DNA of 64,000 bases. It comes from Hyphomicrobiales bacterium (GTDB lineage Bacteria; Pseudomonadota; Alphaproteobacteria; Rhizobiales; JACESI01). Shown here piece by piece: positions 1 to 8,330 of the stretch (positions are counted from its first letter, which is position 1; the number at the start of each line of letters is the position of its first letter). The DNA lies in assembly GCA_013911885.1 (NCBI GenBank), contig JACESI010000008.1:1-64000 (forward strand), in the 5' to 3' direction. The notes beneath the pieces are model-generated. The model was not told where the DNA came from, ran no database searches, and saw nothing but the letters and a program-made list of their open reading frames with translations. The position numbers and the translations under genes are program-made.

Positions 1-1
1 G

Positions 2-856
2 CTCATGCGCGTCGATGCGGACGACCGGGAGCCCGAACCCGCCGAGCCCACGGCGCGCGTGGATCAGGCCAACGCGGCCGCTCGCATCGAGCCGGTGCGC
101 GACGGCTTCATCAACGCGGTCCAGCTCTACCCCTACAGCGCGGGCGCGCTCTATCAGGTCTACACATCGCCCGGGCAGGTGACCGACATCGCGCTCCAGC
201 CCGGCGAGAGCCTCGTCGGCTCAGGCCCCATTGCGGCGGGCGACACCGCCCGCTGGATCGTCGGCGACACCGAGAGCGGGACGGGCGAGACCCGCCGCAT
301 CCACATTCTCGTCAAGCCGACAAGGCCCGACCTCACCACCAACCTCGTCATCAACACCGACCGGCGCACCTATCATCTCGAGCTGCGCGCGACGCCCTCC
401 GCCTATATGGCGTCCGTCTCCTGGACCTATGCCGAGGACGCGCTCATTGCGCTGAGGCGCCGCAACGCCGAGGCAGAAGCCGCGCTCCCCATCGGCCGCG
501 AGGTCGCGCTCGAGGACCTGCGCTTCCGCTACCGGATCGAGGGCGATCGCCCGCCCTGGCGGCCGGTGCGGGCCTTCGATGATGGGCGGCAGGTCTTCAT
601 CGAGTTCCCGCGCGGCATCGGCCAGGGCGAGATGCCGCCGCTCTTCGTGATCGGTCCGGAAGGCGACGGCCAGCTCGTGAACTACCGGATCCGGCGCAAC
701 TACATGGTCGTCGACCGGCTTTTCGCCGCCGCCGAGCTCCGTCTCGGCGACCGCCAGCGCGTGGTGCGCATCGTGCGCACCGATGGCACACGCCAGAACG
801 CCCGGCAGGAGCGGGAGACCACCGTCTCTGCCTTACGGCCAGAAGCCGGGCGGTGA
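2..856 (+). CDS. trbG: TrbG/VirB9-family conjugal transfer protein, 5' end cut by window
   Basis: Component of the type IV secretion core complex (VirB9/TrbG), which in this family sits in the periplasm and outer membrane and contacts VirB10/TrbI. The visible 283 residues include the family core: the YPYSAGALYQVY segment near residue 42, a stretch beginning TNLVINTDRRTYHLEL near residue 112, and the C-terminal beta domain ending NYRIRRNYMVVDRLFAAAELRLG. The frame is open to the window edge and no signal peptide is visible, so the true start probably lies upstream; the first ATG seen is at position 5. It overlaps trbI by 4 bases. The order trbG-trbI-DUF2274 is the usual end of a trb operon in conjugative elements. 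Confidence 0.93.
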   Translation, partial: LMRVDADDREPEPAEPTARVDQANAAARIEPVRDGFINAVQLYPYSAGALYQVYTSPGQVTDIALQPGESLVGSGPIAAGDTARWIVGDTESGTGETRRIHILVKPTRPDLTTNLVINTDRRTYHLELRATPSAYMASVSWTYAEDALIALRRRNAEAEAALPIGREVALEDLRFRYRIEGDRPPWRPVRAFDDGRQVFIEFPRGIGQGEMPPLFVIGPEGDGQLVNYRIRRNYMVVDRLFAAAELRLGDRQRVVRIVRTDGTRQNARQERETTVSALRPEAGR

Positions 857-2088
857 CCGCGATGAGCGACACCGAAACCGGCCCTGAAGAGAGACCCAGC
901 CAGGCGCGGCGGCGCGGCGAGGCGGACATCGCCGCCGAGCTTCGCCTGCGGCCCGATCCGCCGCGCGTCATGCGCCTCTCCCGCAAGGCCATCGCCACGT
1001 TCGCAACCGTCGGCGGGCTCGGGCTCGGCGCGATCCTGATCGTCGCGCTCCAGGACCGCGCCGCCATCGACGGCGCGCCCGAGCTGTTCTCGACCGAGCG
1101 CGTGCAGCAGGCCGAGGGCCTGACACAGCTGCCGCGAGATTATGGCGACGTCCCGCGTCTCGGTCCGCCGCTGCCGGGTGAGCTCGGCCGTCCCGTGCTC
1201 TCGGCGCAGCGCCGGGGAGAGCCGGTCCCGCTCGTCACCACACCCGCCGCGCCGGCAGTCGATCAGGCCGAACAGTTGCGCCTGCAGGAGGAAGAGGCCG
1301 CGCGCCTCAGCCGTCTCTTCGCCGAGGCGAACACGTCGGTTGCTGCCGCGGCACCGCCGGTGTCCGGCTCGCTCGCCGCACCGACCCCGGGTTTGACGCA
1401 GTTGTTTCCGGCCGCGGCGGCGGCTTCGGCGCCGCCCGACGCCGTCGACCGCCGTGAGAGCTTCCTCAGTCGCGAGGTCGACCGCCGCACCACCGCCGCC
1501 GATCGTTTGCAGCCACTGGCGAGCCCCTATGTCCTCCAGGCAGGGTCCGTCATCGAGGCCGCTCTCATCACCGGTCTGCGCTCCGACCTGCCGGGACAGA
1601 TCAGCGCCCAGGTGACCGCCAATGTCTATGACAGCCCAAGCGGGCGCTTCCTGCTGATCCCTCAGGGGTCGCGCCTCATCGGCGAATACGACAGCCGCGT
1701 CGCGCTCGGTCAGCGCCGCCTGCTGCTGGCCTGGACGCGTCTCATCATGCCCGACGGGCGCTCGGTCGTGCTCGAACGCCAGCCCGGGACGGACGAGGCG
1801 GGCTATGCCGGGCTCGAAGATCGCGTCGACAATCACTGGGACCGGCTCTTCCTCGCCGCCGGGCTCGCCACCATCCTCAATATCGGCGCCGAGCTCGGCC
1901 AGAGCGACGACGACGAGATCGCGCGGGCGATCCGCGAAGGGACGCAGGACACGATCGGTCGCGCGGGCGACGAAATCGTGCGGCGCCAGCTCCAGATCGC
2001 GCCGACGCTCACCATCCGCCCCGGCTTCCCGGTCCGCGTAATGGTCACGCGCGATCTCATCCTCAACCACTATGGAGATGGACGATGA
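853..2088 (+). CDS. trbI: TrbI/VirB10-family conjugal transfer protein
   Basis: Inner-membrane-anchored energy sensor and scaffold of the conjugative type IV secretion channel. The 411-residue protein has a short cytoplasmic N-terminus, one membrane segment near residues 52-70 (TFATVGGLGLGAILIVAL), a Pro/Ala-rich periplasmic linker, and the conserved VirB10 beta-barrel domain from about residue 225 (YVLQAGSVIEAALITGLRSDLPG, IPQGSRLIGEYDS, PGTDEAGYAGLEDRVDNHW). Two starts are possible: GTG at 853, overlapping the trbG stop, or ATG at 862. It is coupled to trbG and to the following DUF2274 gene by ATGA-type overlaps, so the three are co-translated. Length and motifs look intact. Confidence 0.95.
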   Translation: MTAMSDTETGPEERPSQARRRGEADIAAELRLRPDPPRVMRLSRKAIATFATVGGLGLGAILIVALQDRAAIDGAPELFSTERVQQAEGLTQLPRDYGDVPRLGPPLPGELGRPVLSAQRRGEPVPLVTTPAAPAVDQAEQLRLQEEEAARLSRLFAEANTSVAAAAPPVSGSLAAPTPGLTQLFPAAAAASAPPDAVDRRESFLSREVDRRTTAADRLQPLASPYVLQAGSVIEAALITGLRSDLPGQISAQVTANVYDSPSGRFLLIPQGSRLIGEYDSRVALGQRRLLLAWTRLIMPDGRSVVLERQPGTDEAGYAGLEDRVDNHWDRLFLAAGLATILNIGAELGQSDDDEIARAIREGTQDTIGRAGDEIVRRQLQIAPTLTIRPGFPVRVMVTRDLILNHYGDGR

Positions 2089-2375
2089 CGAAACTGAAGC
2101 TCGGTGCGATCGCCGACGACAAGCCGATCAAAGTGACCGTCGAGTTGCCCGCAGACGTGCACCGCGACCTTGTCGCCTATGCCGAACTCCTTGCGCGGGA
2201 GACCGGGCAGAACCATGAGCCCGCCAAGCTGATCGCACCGATGCTCGCGCGGTTCATGGCAACGGATCGGGGGTTCGCGAAGGCACGGAAAGAGCGCGGT
2301 CCTGCGTTTGAGGATAGCTATCGCCGGGCGGCGGTCGAGACGAGAGCATCGACGGCGGCGCGACAGAATGCCTGA
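2085..2375 (+). CDS. DUF2274 protein at end of trb operon
   Basis: A 96-residue protein of the DUF2274 family, which is typically found directly after trbI in proteobacterial conjugative elements. Its function is unknown. The core reads KVTVELPADVHRDLVAYAELLARETG followed by AKLIAPMLARFMATDRGFAKARKE; the first part resembles a ribbon-helix-helix, so DNA binding is possible but unproven. The start overlaps the trbI stop by 4 bases. The last 58 bases overlap, tail to tail, the 3' end of the TetR gene on the other strand. A decayed second copy of its C-terminal part lies at about 4437-4503. Confidence 0.85.
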   Translation: MTKLKLGAIADDKPIKVTVELPADVHRDLVAYAELLARETGQNHEPAKLIAPMLARFMATDRGFAKARKERGPAFEDSYRRAAVETRASTAARQNA

Positions 2376-2926
2376 GCCTCTCGTCGGCTCGTTCCGGCAC
2401 GAACACGCAAAGCGAGGCTGTGCAGCACGGCGGCGATCAGTTGCGCCAGAACTTTAGGGGACGTTTGGGGCGACAAGTCTCGCGCTGCCTTCAGATGCCG
2501 AGCGATGGCTGTTTCGACGCCTTCGGTCACCTGCCGAAGCCGCTCATTCACTGCGGCATCAGATAAGGCCTCTGCTGGCGCGGTCGCCAGGACAAGACAT
2601 CCCTCGCCGCGCTCCGACCTGAAGTAGGACTCAAGCGCCCCGTCGAAGAACCGCAATAGTTTGTCCCTCAGGGAACCCTCCGCCGAGAACGCGCCATCCA
2701 ATCCTTCCGAAAGATCGCGAAGGTAGGAGTCGAGAGCCTGGAGATAAAGGCTCTGCTTGTCGCCGAACGTCGCGTAGAGGCTGGAGCGCTTCAGGCCCGT
2801 CGCCGCCGAAATGTCGTCCAACGATGTCGCCGAATAGCCGCGGCGCAGAAAAACGCCGCTCGCTTCGGCAAGGGCGACGGCTTCATCAAAGCCCCTCGGT
2901 CGGCCGCGCTTCGGGGGGATGCTCAT
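2318..2926 (-). CDS. TetR/AcrR-family transcriptional regulator
   Basis: A 202-residue repressor-type regulator. The N-terminal helix-turn-helix is typical (GRPRGFDEAVALAEASGVFLRRGY, then TSLDDISAATGLKRSSLYATFGDK), followed by a helical ligand-binding domain. A longer open frame extends upstream, but the ATG at 2924-2926 fits the family and places the gene divergent from the glutathione transferase at 3014 across an 87-base gap, so it probably controls that gene and itself. Its 3' end overlaps the DUF2274 gene by 58 bases, which suggests the cassette was joined very tightly to the conjugation operon. The inducer is unknown. Confidence 0.9.
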   Translation of the reverse strand: MSIPPKRGRPRGFDEAVALAEASGVFLRRGYSATSLDDISAATGLKRSSLYATFGDKQSLYLQALDSYLRDLSEGLDGAFSAEGSLRDKLLRFFDGALESYFRSERGEGCLVLATAPAEALSDAAVNERLRQVTEGVETAIARHLKAARDLSPQTSPKVLAQLIAAVLHSLALRVRAGTSRREAQAFCRAAVDALVSTAARR

Positions 2927-2943
2927 TTTTGGACTGCCTCGAA

Positions 2944-2969
2944 CAAAATCATTGCGGGAGCGCATTTTG
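2944..2969. promoter_or_regulatory. Candidate TetR operator between tetR and gst
   Basis: The short divergent spacer contains an imperfect dyad: CAAAAT at 2944-2949 and ATTTTG at 2964-2969, with matching inner GCG/CGC bases. A wider pair TGGACT/AGTCCA flanks it. The position between a TetR gene and its divergent target is where an operator is expected. No binding evidence; low to moderate confidence. Confidence 0.4.
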
Positions 2970-3013
2970 TGCAATATAGTCCATAAATCGCTTGCAACAA
3001 AGGAATTCCACTC

Positions 3014-3637
3014 ATGGACCTGTTTTTCGCGCCGATGTCGTGCTCGCTCGCGACCCGGATCGCTCTCTATGAAAGTGGGCAGGACGCCGATTTTCATCGC
3101 GTCGCTCTCGCCGACAAAACGGTCGAAGACGGCCGCGACTACTGGACGATCAACCCTAAGGGTCAGGTGCCCGCCCTCATCACCGACGACGGAATCGTCA
3201 TCACCGAAGGGCCGGCGGTCCTGCAATATGTCGCCGACCGGGCGCCGGAAACGCGTCTCGCCCCGGCGGCAGGCACAACGGCCCGCTATGAACTCCAGAC
3301 CTGGCTGAACTATATCAGCTCGGAAATTCACAAGTATATCTACTTCACGATCTTCAATCCGGAGTCTCCGGAGGAAGCGCGACGCTATGCGCGCGAAGTC
3401 GCCGCGCCAAAGCGATACGAATTCCTCGCCCGCCATCTGGCGGGGCGCGACTTCCTGGTCGGCGAAGATTTCACCGTCGCCGACGCCTACCTCACTGTGA
3501 CGCTCAATTGGGCGCAACCGGGCGGGATCGATCTCTCCCGTTGGCCGGCGCTGACAGACTATCACCGCCGCATGGCCGCCCGTCCGGCAGTGGCGCGCGC
3601 GATTTCGGAGGAAGCGAAACTCCGGGAAGCGAGCTGA
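3014..3637 (+). CDS. Glutathione S-transferase, beta-class-like
   Basis: Cytosolic transferase that conjugates or reduces electrophiles with glutathione. The 207-residue protein has the thioredoxin-fold N-domain with Cys10 in the MSCSLATRIAL segment, the cysteine typical of bacterial beta-class enzymes, the cis-proline motif GQVPAL, and the Glu-Gly-Pro glutathione-binding motif (TEGPAVLQYV). The C-terminal helical domain contains the usual LVGEDFTVADAYL signature. It is divergent from tetR and is followed two bases later by a DJ-1/PfpI reading frame, so the set looks like a small inducible detoxification cassette. Substrate unknown. Confidence 0.92.
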   Translation: MDLFFAPMSCSLATRIALYESGQDADFHRVALADKTVEDGRDYWTINPKGQVPALITDDGIVITEGPAVLQYVADRAPETRLAPAAGTTARYELQTWLNYISSEIHKYIYFTIFNPESPEEARRYAREVAAPKRYEFLARHLAGRDFLVGEDFTVADAYLTVTLNWAQPGGIDLSRWPALTDYHRRMAARPAVARAISEEAKLREAS

Positions 3638-3639
3638 CC

Positions 3640-4278
3640 ATGCTCATCCAGATGCTCATGTTTCCCGGCATGACGCTGCTCGATCTGGTGGGGCCGGCAC
3701 AGGTGTGGTCGTTCCTTCCGGACGCCGAGATTCAGTATGTCGCGCGGCAGCGCGGCGCGGTGCCGACGGATTGCGGCGTGACGGTCAATGCGACGCACGA
3801 CTTCTCGACGGCCGCGGAAAAGCCGGACGTGATGTTCATCGGCGGCGCGGGCCGCGCGACCTTCGAGGCAATCGCCGATGAAGCGCTGCTGGCGTTCCTG
3901 TAGGCGCGGGGCCCGCGCGCCGAATGGATCACGAGCGTCTGCACAGGTTCCCTCATCCACGGCGCCGCGGGGCTCCTTCGCGGTTATCAAGCGACAAGCC
4001 ATTGGGGCGTTCTGGAGAGGATCGCCGATTATGGCGCGACGCCAAGCGAAGCGCGGATCTGCATCGACCGCAACAGAGCAACCGGCGGCGGCGTCACCTC
4101 GGGTATCGACTTCGCTCTGCACATGGCGGGTCTTTGGAAGGGCGAGGCGTTCGGGCGGATGGTCGAACTGATCCTGGAATACAATCCCGCTCCGCCGTTC
4201 GGGGCGGGCCATCCCTCCTTGGCGGACGCCGGCACCATCGCGCAGGCCTCTACCCTGCTCGCAGGCCAGTTTTCCTGA
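3640..4278 (+). pseudogene. DJ-1/PfpI family (isonitrile hydratase-like) gene with in-frame amber codon
   Basis: One continuous frame of 213 codons starting MLIQMLMFPGMTLLDLVGPAQVW, broken only by TAG at 3901-3903 (codon 88). After the stop the same frame continues without shift as ARGPRAEWITSVCTGSLIHGAAGLLRGYQATSHWGVLE and runs to a normal TGA at 4276-4278. The nucleophile-elbow cysteine (SVCTGSL) and the rest of the DJ-1/PfpI fold are present downstream of the stop. One C-to-T change in a CAG glutamine codon would explain it. The upstream half alone would lack the catalytic cysteine, so the product is probably inactive unless the stop is suppressed or is a sequencing error. Confidence 0.85.
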
Positions 4279-4436
4279 TCCGATAGACCGGATATGCAAT
4301 CGGACTCTGGACCAGATGTTGCAGCACTTCCTGCTGCCACGTCGAGAAAAGCTGTTGTTTGTTAGCCACTGCCCGTCAGTTTGCTCTGCAGCGCCAATCC
4401 AATACGCGACCCAACACGTGTCCAAATCCAAACCTA

Positions 4437-4503
4437 CCAATGCTGGCGCAATTCATGTCGACGGATCGGGGGGTCACGAAGTCCGGGAGAGAGCGCCGTT
4501 CCG
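4437..4503 (+). pseudogene. Decayed fragment of a DUF2274 gene
   Basis: Frame from 4437 reads PMLAQFMSTDRGVTKSGRERRS, clearly related to PMLARFMATDRGFAKARKERGP of the intact DUF2274 gene at 2085. By eye about 46 of 60 bases match 2250-2310. No start or complete frame exists; the upstream similarity fades. The fragment lies under the 3' end of the LysR gene on the opposite strand, the same tail-to-tail arrangement as the intact copy and TetR. Confidence 0.65.
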
Positions 4504-5415
4504 CTTCGCATCGATCCGGGCCAGGCTGAGGAAGCGCCTAAGTGCGGGATTATCGTTTTCTGGACGCCAAACGAGCGAGAATTGAACGCGCTCGCCGTCA
4601 TCCCCGACCCTCCGGAAAACGACTCCAGGATAGCTGACTCCGCACCAGTCACCGGCGACGAGGCCTACACCAAACCCGAGGCCGACAAGGTTCATGATCC
4701 CCTCACGACCGAGACGGTGCCGAACGACCTCGGGGCGACTGCCGAGATCGGCTAGTCGCCTCATCAGATACTCGTGAACCTCCGGACCCGACTCGTCTTC
4801 GCTCACTAGGAAGCGGGCCGACCTGACATCGTCCCAAGAAAGTCGGACCTTCATTGCGAGCGGATCGCTTTCGTCCAACGCAAGGTAAATCTGCTCTTCA
4901 ACCATCAGCAAGCTGTCCTGGCAGGCTTCACGAAATGTTCCGGATACAAATGCAACATCCAGAAGTCGATGGTTCAGTAATGTCAAGAGTTCGCTACTAC
5001 CATACTCGCTAAAACGCATCTCGACGCCCGGATGAGCGGTCCGAAACTCGGTCACCAGTCGCCGTAGGGTGCCGGAAGATAGCGAAGCGATCATACCCAC
5101 GTGAAGCCGACCGTTCCGTCCATTTCCCGATTCCAGCGCGACGCCGACGGCGGCTTCGATGCTGCTGACGACCGAGCGGGCTCGCTCGGCGAACGCCCAC
5201 CCCGCGATTGTAAGGTGCGCCCCGCTGCAGCGGCGCTCGAAGAGCGATACGCCGAGCACGTCTTCAAGCTTGCGGATCCGACGAGAGACGCTGGGCTGTC
5301 CAGTCCGAAGGCCGATCGCTGCTTTTCTGAAGCTGCCCGTTTCGGCGACGGCCAGAAACAGTTCAAGATCACGAATCTCGAAGCGTTTCGCTGGATGAAG
5401 ACTGCGCGGTCCCAT
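4474..5415 (-). CDS. LysR-family transcriptional regulator
   Basis: A 313-residue LysR-type regulator. The N-terminal winged helix is standard (RDLELFLAVAETGSFRKAAIGLRTGQPSVSRRIRKLEDVLGVSLFERR, residues about 15-63), followed by the periplasmic-binding-like effector domain. The ATG at 5415 follows an upstream stop almost directly (TGAATG). Its C-terminus overlaps the DUF2274 relic on the other strand. No adjacent divergent target gene is intact: the 420 bases upstream hold only an unassigned, possibly decayed frame, so its original target may have been lost. Confidence 0.88.
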   Translation of the reverse strand: MGPRSLHPAKRFEIRDLELFLAVAETGSFRKAAIGLRTGQPSVSRRIRKLEDVLGVSLFERRCSGAHLTIAGWAFAERARSVVSSIEAAVGVALESGNGRNGRLHVGMIASLSSGTLRRLVTEFRTAHPGVEMRFSEYGSSELLTLLNHRLLDVAFVSGTFREACQDSLLMVEEQIYLALDESDPLAMKVRLSWDDVRSARFLVSEDESGPEVHEYLMRRLADLGSRPEVVRHRLGREGIMNLVGLGFGVGLVAGDWCGVSYPGVVFRRVGDDGERVQFSLVWRPENDNPALRRFLSLARIDAKRNGALSRTS

Positions 5416-5834
5416 TCACAGCTCGCGTCGCTTCTCATCCAACCAAGGCAGTTCGTGACTTTCAGCCGGCGCATAAAACGAAGGACCGCCCGCCAGCTTG
5501 ATTAGAAAGCCACTGACCGGATCGGTCAGGCGCTCGGTGGCGTTGCTTCTGTGCCGCATCGCAGAGGCGGTGGTCGCAAGACCTTGGGCCGACGAGGACG
5601 AACACAGTTCGACGCCGATTGAGTTGGCTCCAAAGCGACTCGCCGCCTCGAGTTCCGTGACGGTGGCCCTTGCATCTCGCAGCACCCCGTGACCTGAAGC
5701 ATCAAGATTGTCGGCGTGCTGATCGTAGCTCAAAGGCACAACATCGACTCTCGCGTCTCTAACATACTGTATACAGATGGATCCGTTCAAAAATTTTGCG
5801 TACGGCGATGTGAACGCGCTCGCACAAAAATCGC
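5416..5834 (-). other. Unassigned stretch, possibly a degraded reading frame
   Basis: About 420 bases between LysR and the membrane-protein gene. An open minus-strand frame crosses it and ends one base before the LysR start, its last residues being SHELPWLDEKRREL, but it has no convincing start or ribosome site and I recognise no family. It may be what remains of a cargo gene. No tRNA, hairpin terminator or repeat was seen. Confidence 0.35.
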
Positions 5835-6452
5835 TCACATCGACTCCTTGATTGCGAGGTTTCCTCTTCGGATCAGGTCGAACGCGATGATATGCGTCGC
5901 CCCGGAGAGCCCGACGCCAAACAGAGGGATCAGCGCCAAGGGCAACTGTGCAATCGGCGCCATCCGTGGATCGAGCAGCAGGGTGAAGGTTAAACCCGTC
6001 CCGACCGCTACCACGAAATCGGCGAAGCCGAACCGGTGCATCGCCCGATAGTCGGCGAGGTCTGCATTGGCGCGCAGCGCAACGCGCAACGCCCATGCCC
6101 CCGCGATGAAGTCGCCGACGCCAGCAAGGATCCAAAAGGCAGGCGGTAGCTCGCCCTGCAATCCGAACCAGAAGAAGAGAATCGCTGCAGGGATGCGCCA
6201 GACGTGGAAGGCAGTAATCGCCCTAAGGCCGATAGCGCTGGCAAGGGCGCGAACGCTTGCCACGGTCAAGTAAAGCGCGGTGGGAATGGCGATACCTGCC
6301 GCGACCAGCGCCGCAATGGACGGCATCCAAAGCCGGCCGAGTAGTCCCGTCTGGGCCGACACGATGACGGCCGCCGCCCAGGCGACAACGATCACGCCAC
6401 TGGCGATGGCGGTGAACCTGATGGTGGCGGGGCGTTCAATGAGAGTGTTCAT
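5835..6452 (-). CDS. Hypothetical integral membrane protein
   Basis: A 205-residue hydrophobic protein with about six predicted membrane segments (for example TAIASGVIVVAWAAAVIV near residue 14 and ITAFHVWRIPAAILFFWFG near residue 78). I do not recognise a named family. Its start overlaps the stop of the MFS gene by 4 bases, so it is the second gene of a MarR-controlled operon and is probably co-produced with the transporter. The function is unknown; an accessory role in export or drug tolerance is only an inference from position. Confidence 0.8.
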   Translation of the reverse strand: MNTLIERPATIRFTAIASGVIVVAWAAAVIVSAQTGLLGRLWMPSIAALVAAGIAIPTALYLTVASVRALASAIGLRAITAFHVWRIPAAILFFWFGLQGELPPAFWILAGVGDFIAGAWALRVALRANADLADYRAMHRFGFADFVVAVGTGLTFTLLLDPRMAPIAQLPLALIPLFGVGLSGATHIIAFDLIRRGNLAIKESM

Positions 6453-7669
6453 GACGAAATTTCCTTTGCTGAATGGGCGGCGACGGAGTGATCACCCGAC
6501 GCGCGCGAGGATGTGGTTGTCAGCGTGGCCACCAGTCCGATTGCGGCGACCGCGGCTGCCGTGAATCCCAGGGCGCCGACCCCGAAACTCGCTGTGGTCA
6601 GTGCGCCCATGACTGCGCCCAGGCCCTGACCCACGAAGACCGTCGATCCATTAAGGGCTAACAGGACCGCTGCATTGTCCGGTGCGCCGCCAACAAGGCG
6701 CGATTGAATGACCGGCGTGCGGGCGAAGAGTGCGGCAGCGCCCGTCACCATTGCGAGACCCAGCAGAACGATGAGCAAAGGACCACCGAGGCCGCCCAGC
6801 GGTAGCAACGAGTAGAGGGAAAGGGCGAGCGCGGAGACGGCGAAGCTCGACGCGATCATCGCCGTTGCATTCGGCCGGTCGGCAGAGCGGGCCCCGATGA
6901 GGATACCGATGATACTGCCTACGCCAATCAGAGCCTGCAGCCCGCCGACTTCCGACCCGTGGAGACCCGCTACGTGGTCCGCCACCGGACCGATATACGC
7001 GATGACCGTAAAGGTGGCCGCAAACCCCAGCAGCGTTCGCCCAACACGCGGGCTGAACGCCAATGCCAGCGCCTTCATCGAAGTCGAACCACGACCGGGC
7101 AAGACAGGGAGCCACGCCGCGACTACGGCTGCGGCTGCGATCGCTATGACGCCCGCGAAGACAAAGCAGGCGCGCCAGCCGCCCCATGCGCCGATCACGC
7201 TTCCCATCGGAATCCCGAGGATGAAAGCGAGAGTCATTCCGGCGAGAACAGCGGCCATCGCGCTGCCACGCCGCTCGGGCGGAACCAGCATCGTTGCTGC
7301 CGCCGAGGCGGTCGGTCCCACCAGCGCCGCCGCGAGGCCGCACAGAACGCGGATGGCGATGAGTGTTTCAAAATTTGTGGCGAGCGCTGCCAGCAGATTG
7401 AGGATGCCGAGCGAAACCAGCCCGGCAAGGATCAGCCGGCGCCGATCAATGCGACCGGCCAGCGCCGCCAGCGGCGGCCCTGTGAGCGCATAGATGATCG
7501 CGAAGGAAGCCGCGACCAATCCGCCGGCCGGCAAGCCAACGTCAAGGTCAAGAACGAGCGCCTCGAGGTGGCCGGCGAACACATAAGCTTCGGTCCCGAG
7601 CGCGAACGATGCTCCCGTCAACGCCGCCAGAGAAAGATGCGCTGAATTGATATCAATGTTTTCTCGCAT
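6449..7669 (-). CDS. MFS transporter, DHA1-type drug/sugar efflux
   Basis: A 406-residue major facilitator with 12 likely membrane helices. It shows the loop 2-3 motif in the form LAALAGRIDRRRLILAG and the export-type motif C region (FILGIPMGSVIGAWGGWRACF near residue 153), both typical of drug-efflux antiporters of the AraJ/CmlA kind. The start codon at 7669 follows an AGGA at 13 bases. The palindrome ATTGATATCAAT lies inside the first codons (N-I-D-I-N), matching another copy in front of the upstream marR gene, so repression by MarR is likely. The substrate cannot be read from the sequence. Confidence 0.9.
   Translation of the reverse strand: MRENIDINSAHLSLAALTGASFALGTEAYVFAGHLEALVLDLDVGLPAGGLVAASFAIIYALTGPPLAALAGRIDRRRLILAGLVSLGILNLLAALATNFETLIAIRVLCGLAAALVGPTASAAATMLVPPERRGSAMAAVLAGMTLAFILGIPMGSVIGAWGGWRACFVFAGVIAIAAAAVVAAWLPVLPGRGSTSMKALALAFSPRVGRTLLGFAATFTVIAYIGPVADHVAGLHGSEVGGLQALIGVGSIIGILIGARSADRPNATAMIASSFAVSALALSLYSLLPLGGLGGPLLIVLLGLAMVTGAAALFARTPVIQSRLVGGAPDNAAVLLALNGSTVFVGQGLGAVMGALTTASFGVGALGFTAAAVAAIGLVATLTTTSSRASGDHSVAAHSAKEISS
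7646..7657. promoter_or_regulatory. MarR operator copy 1 (ATTGATATCAAT)
   Basis: Perfect 12-base palindrome, identical to the copy at 8128-8139. It lies within codons 5-8 of the MFS gene, 12 bases past its start codon, where a bound dimer could block initiation or elongation. MarR proteins commonly bind TTGA-TCAA dyads of this size. Confidence 0.7.
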
Positions 7670-7693
7670 GCTTATCGCGTCCTGCCAATTCTG

Positions 7694-8116
7694 CTAGCCG
7701 AGAGTGCGTAGAGCGGACCGCAGAGCGGCCGGTTCATGATCGCCCAGCAGCGCCTCGGCCTTGTCTTGGGCGATGCGCCACAATGGCTGCGCTTCGTCGA
7801 GCAAGCGCTGACCGCTGGACGTCAGGCGGAGCTTCCGGACGCGGGCATCCTCTACCCCCAGCTCCTTGACCAGCAACTGCCGCCGCATCAGCGGCTTGAT
7901 CGCAGCGCTCAGCGAACTCTGATCCAGGCCCAGCGCATCGGCGAGTTCCTGCATGGTCCAGTCGTCCTTTGCGGCAAGCATCGCCATGAGGGAAAACTGG
8001 CCATTGTTGATCCCAACCGACCGCAAGGCGTCGTCATACAGACGCCCCACCTGCCGCGCCGCACGACGAAGGTGCAATGCGATGCAACGATTGCCGATGT
8101 CGCGATATGAGGCCAT
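7694..8116 (-). CDS. MarR-family transcriptional regulator
   Basis: A 140-residue winged-helix regulator. The recognition region reads WTMQELADALGLDQSSLSAAIKPLMRRQLLVK, followed by the wing (EDARVRKLRLTSSG) and the dimerisation helices. It lies 24 bases upstream of the MFS transporter on the same strand, and an operator-like palindrome lies 11 bases upstream of its own start, so it probably represses itself and the marR-MFS-membrane protein operon until a phenolic or other small ligand binds. That ligand is not identifiable here. Confidence 0.92.
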   Translation of the reverse strand: MASYRDIGNRCIALHLRRAARQVGRLYDDALRSVGINNGQFSLMAMLAAKDDWTMQELADALGLDQSSLSAAIKPLMRRQLLVKELGVEDARVRKLRLTSSGQRLLDEAQPLWRIAQDKAEALLGDHEPAALRSALRTLG

Positions 8117-8127
8117 CAGCCCAATAT

Positions 8128-8139
8128 ATTGATATCAAT
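8128..8139. promoter_or_regulatory. MarR operator copy 2 (ATTGATATCAAT)
   Basis: Perfect palindrome identical to 7646-7657, located 11 bases upstream of the marR start codon, within the expected promoter. The two copies, one in front of each of the first two genes, support autoregulation plus direct control of the transporter. The following 190 bases up to the LysR gene hold no recognisable gene. Confidence 0.75.
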
Positions 8140-8330
8140 CTAGCCTGTCAAGTAGCGACCTGGGGGTTATGGCGGCAGTTGATGCAAATGGGCTAATGGC
8201 GCCCCAGCGCGGATGAAACCGATAGCTACGTTTCCGCCGGAGCGCTATGAGATCGTGGCCGATCATGCGCAGGATTGCGCAACCGCAGGGCACACTTCGC
8301 TACAACGCTACGACAGGCTCGCGCGCTCGC

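Noticed and set aside
700..2070. Long minus-strand frame opposite trbI
   Set aside because: Shadow of a GC-rich gene; no family likeness and no ribosome site.
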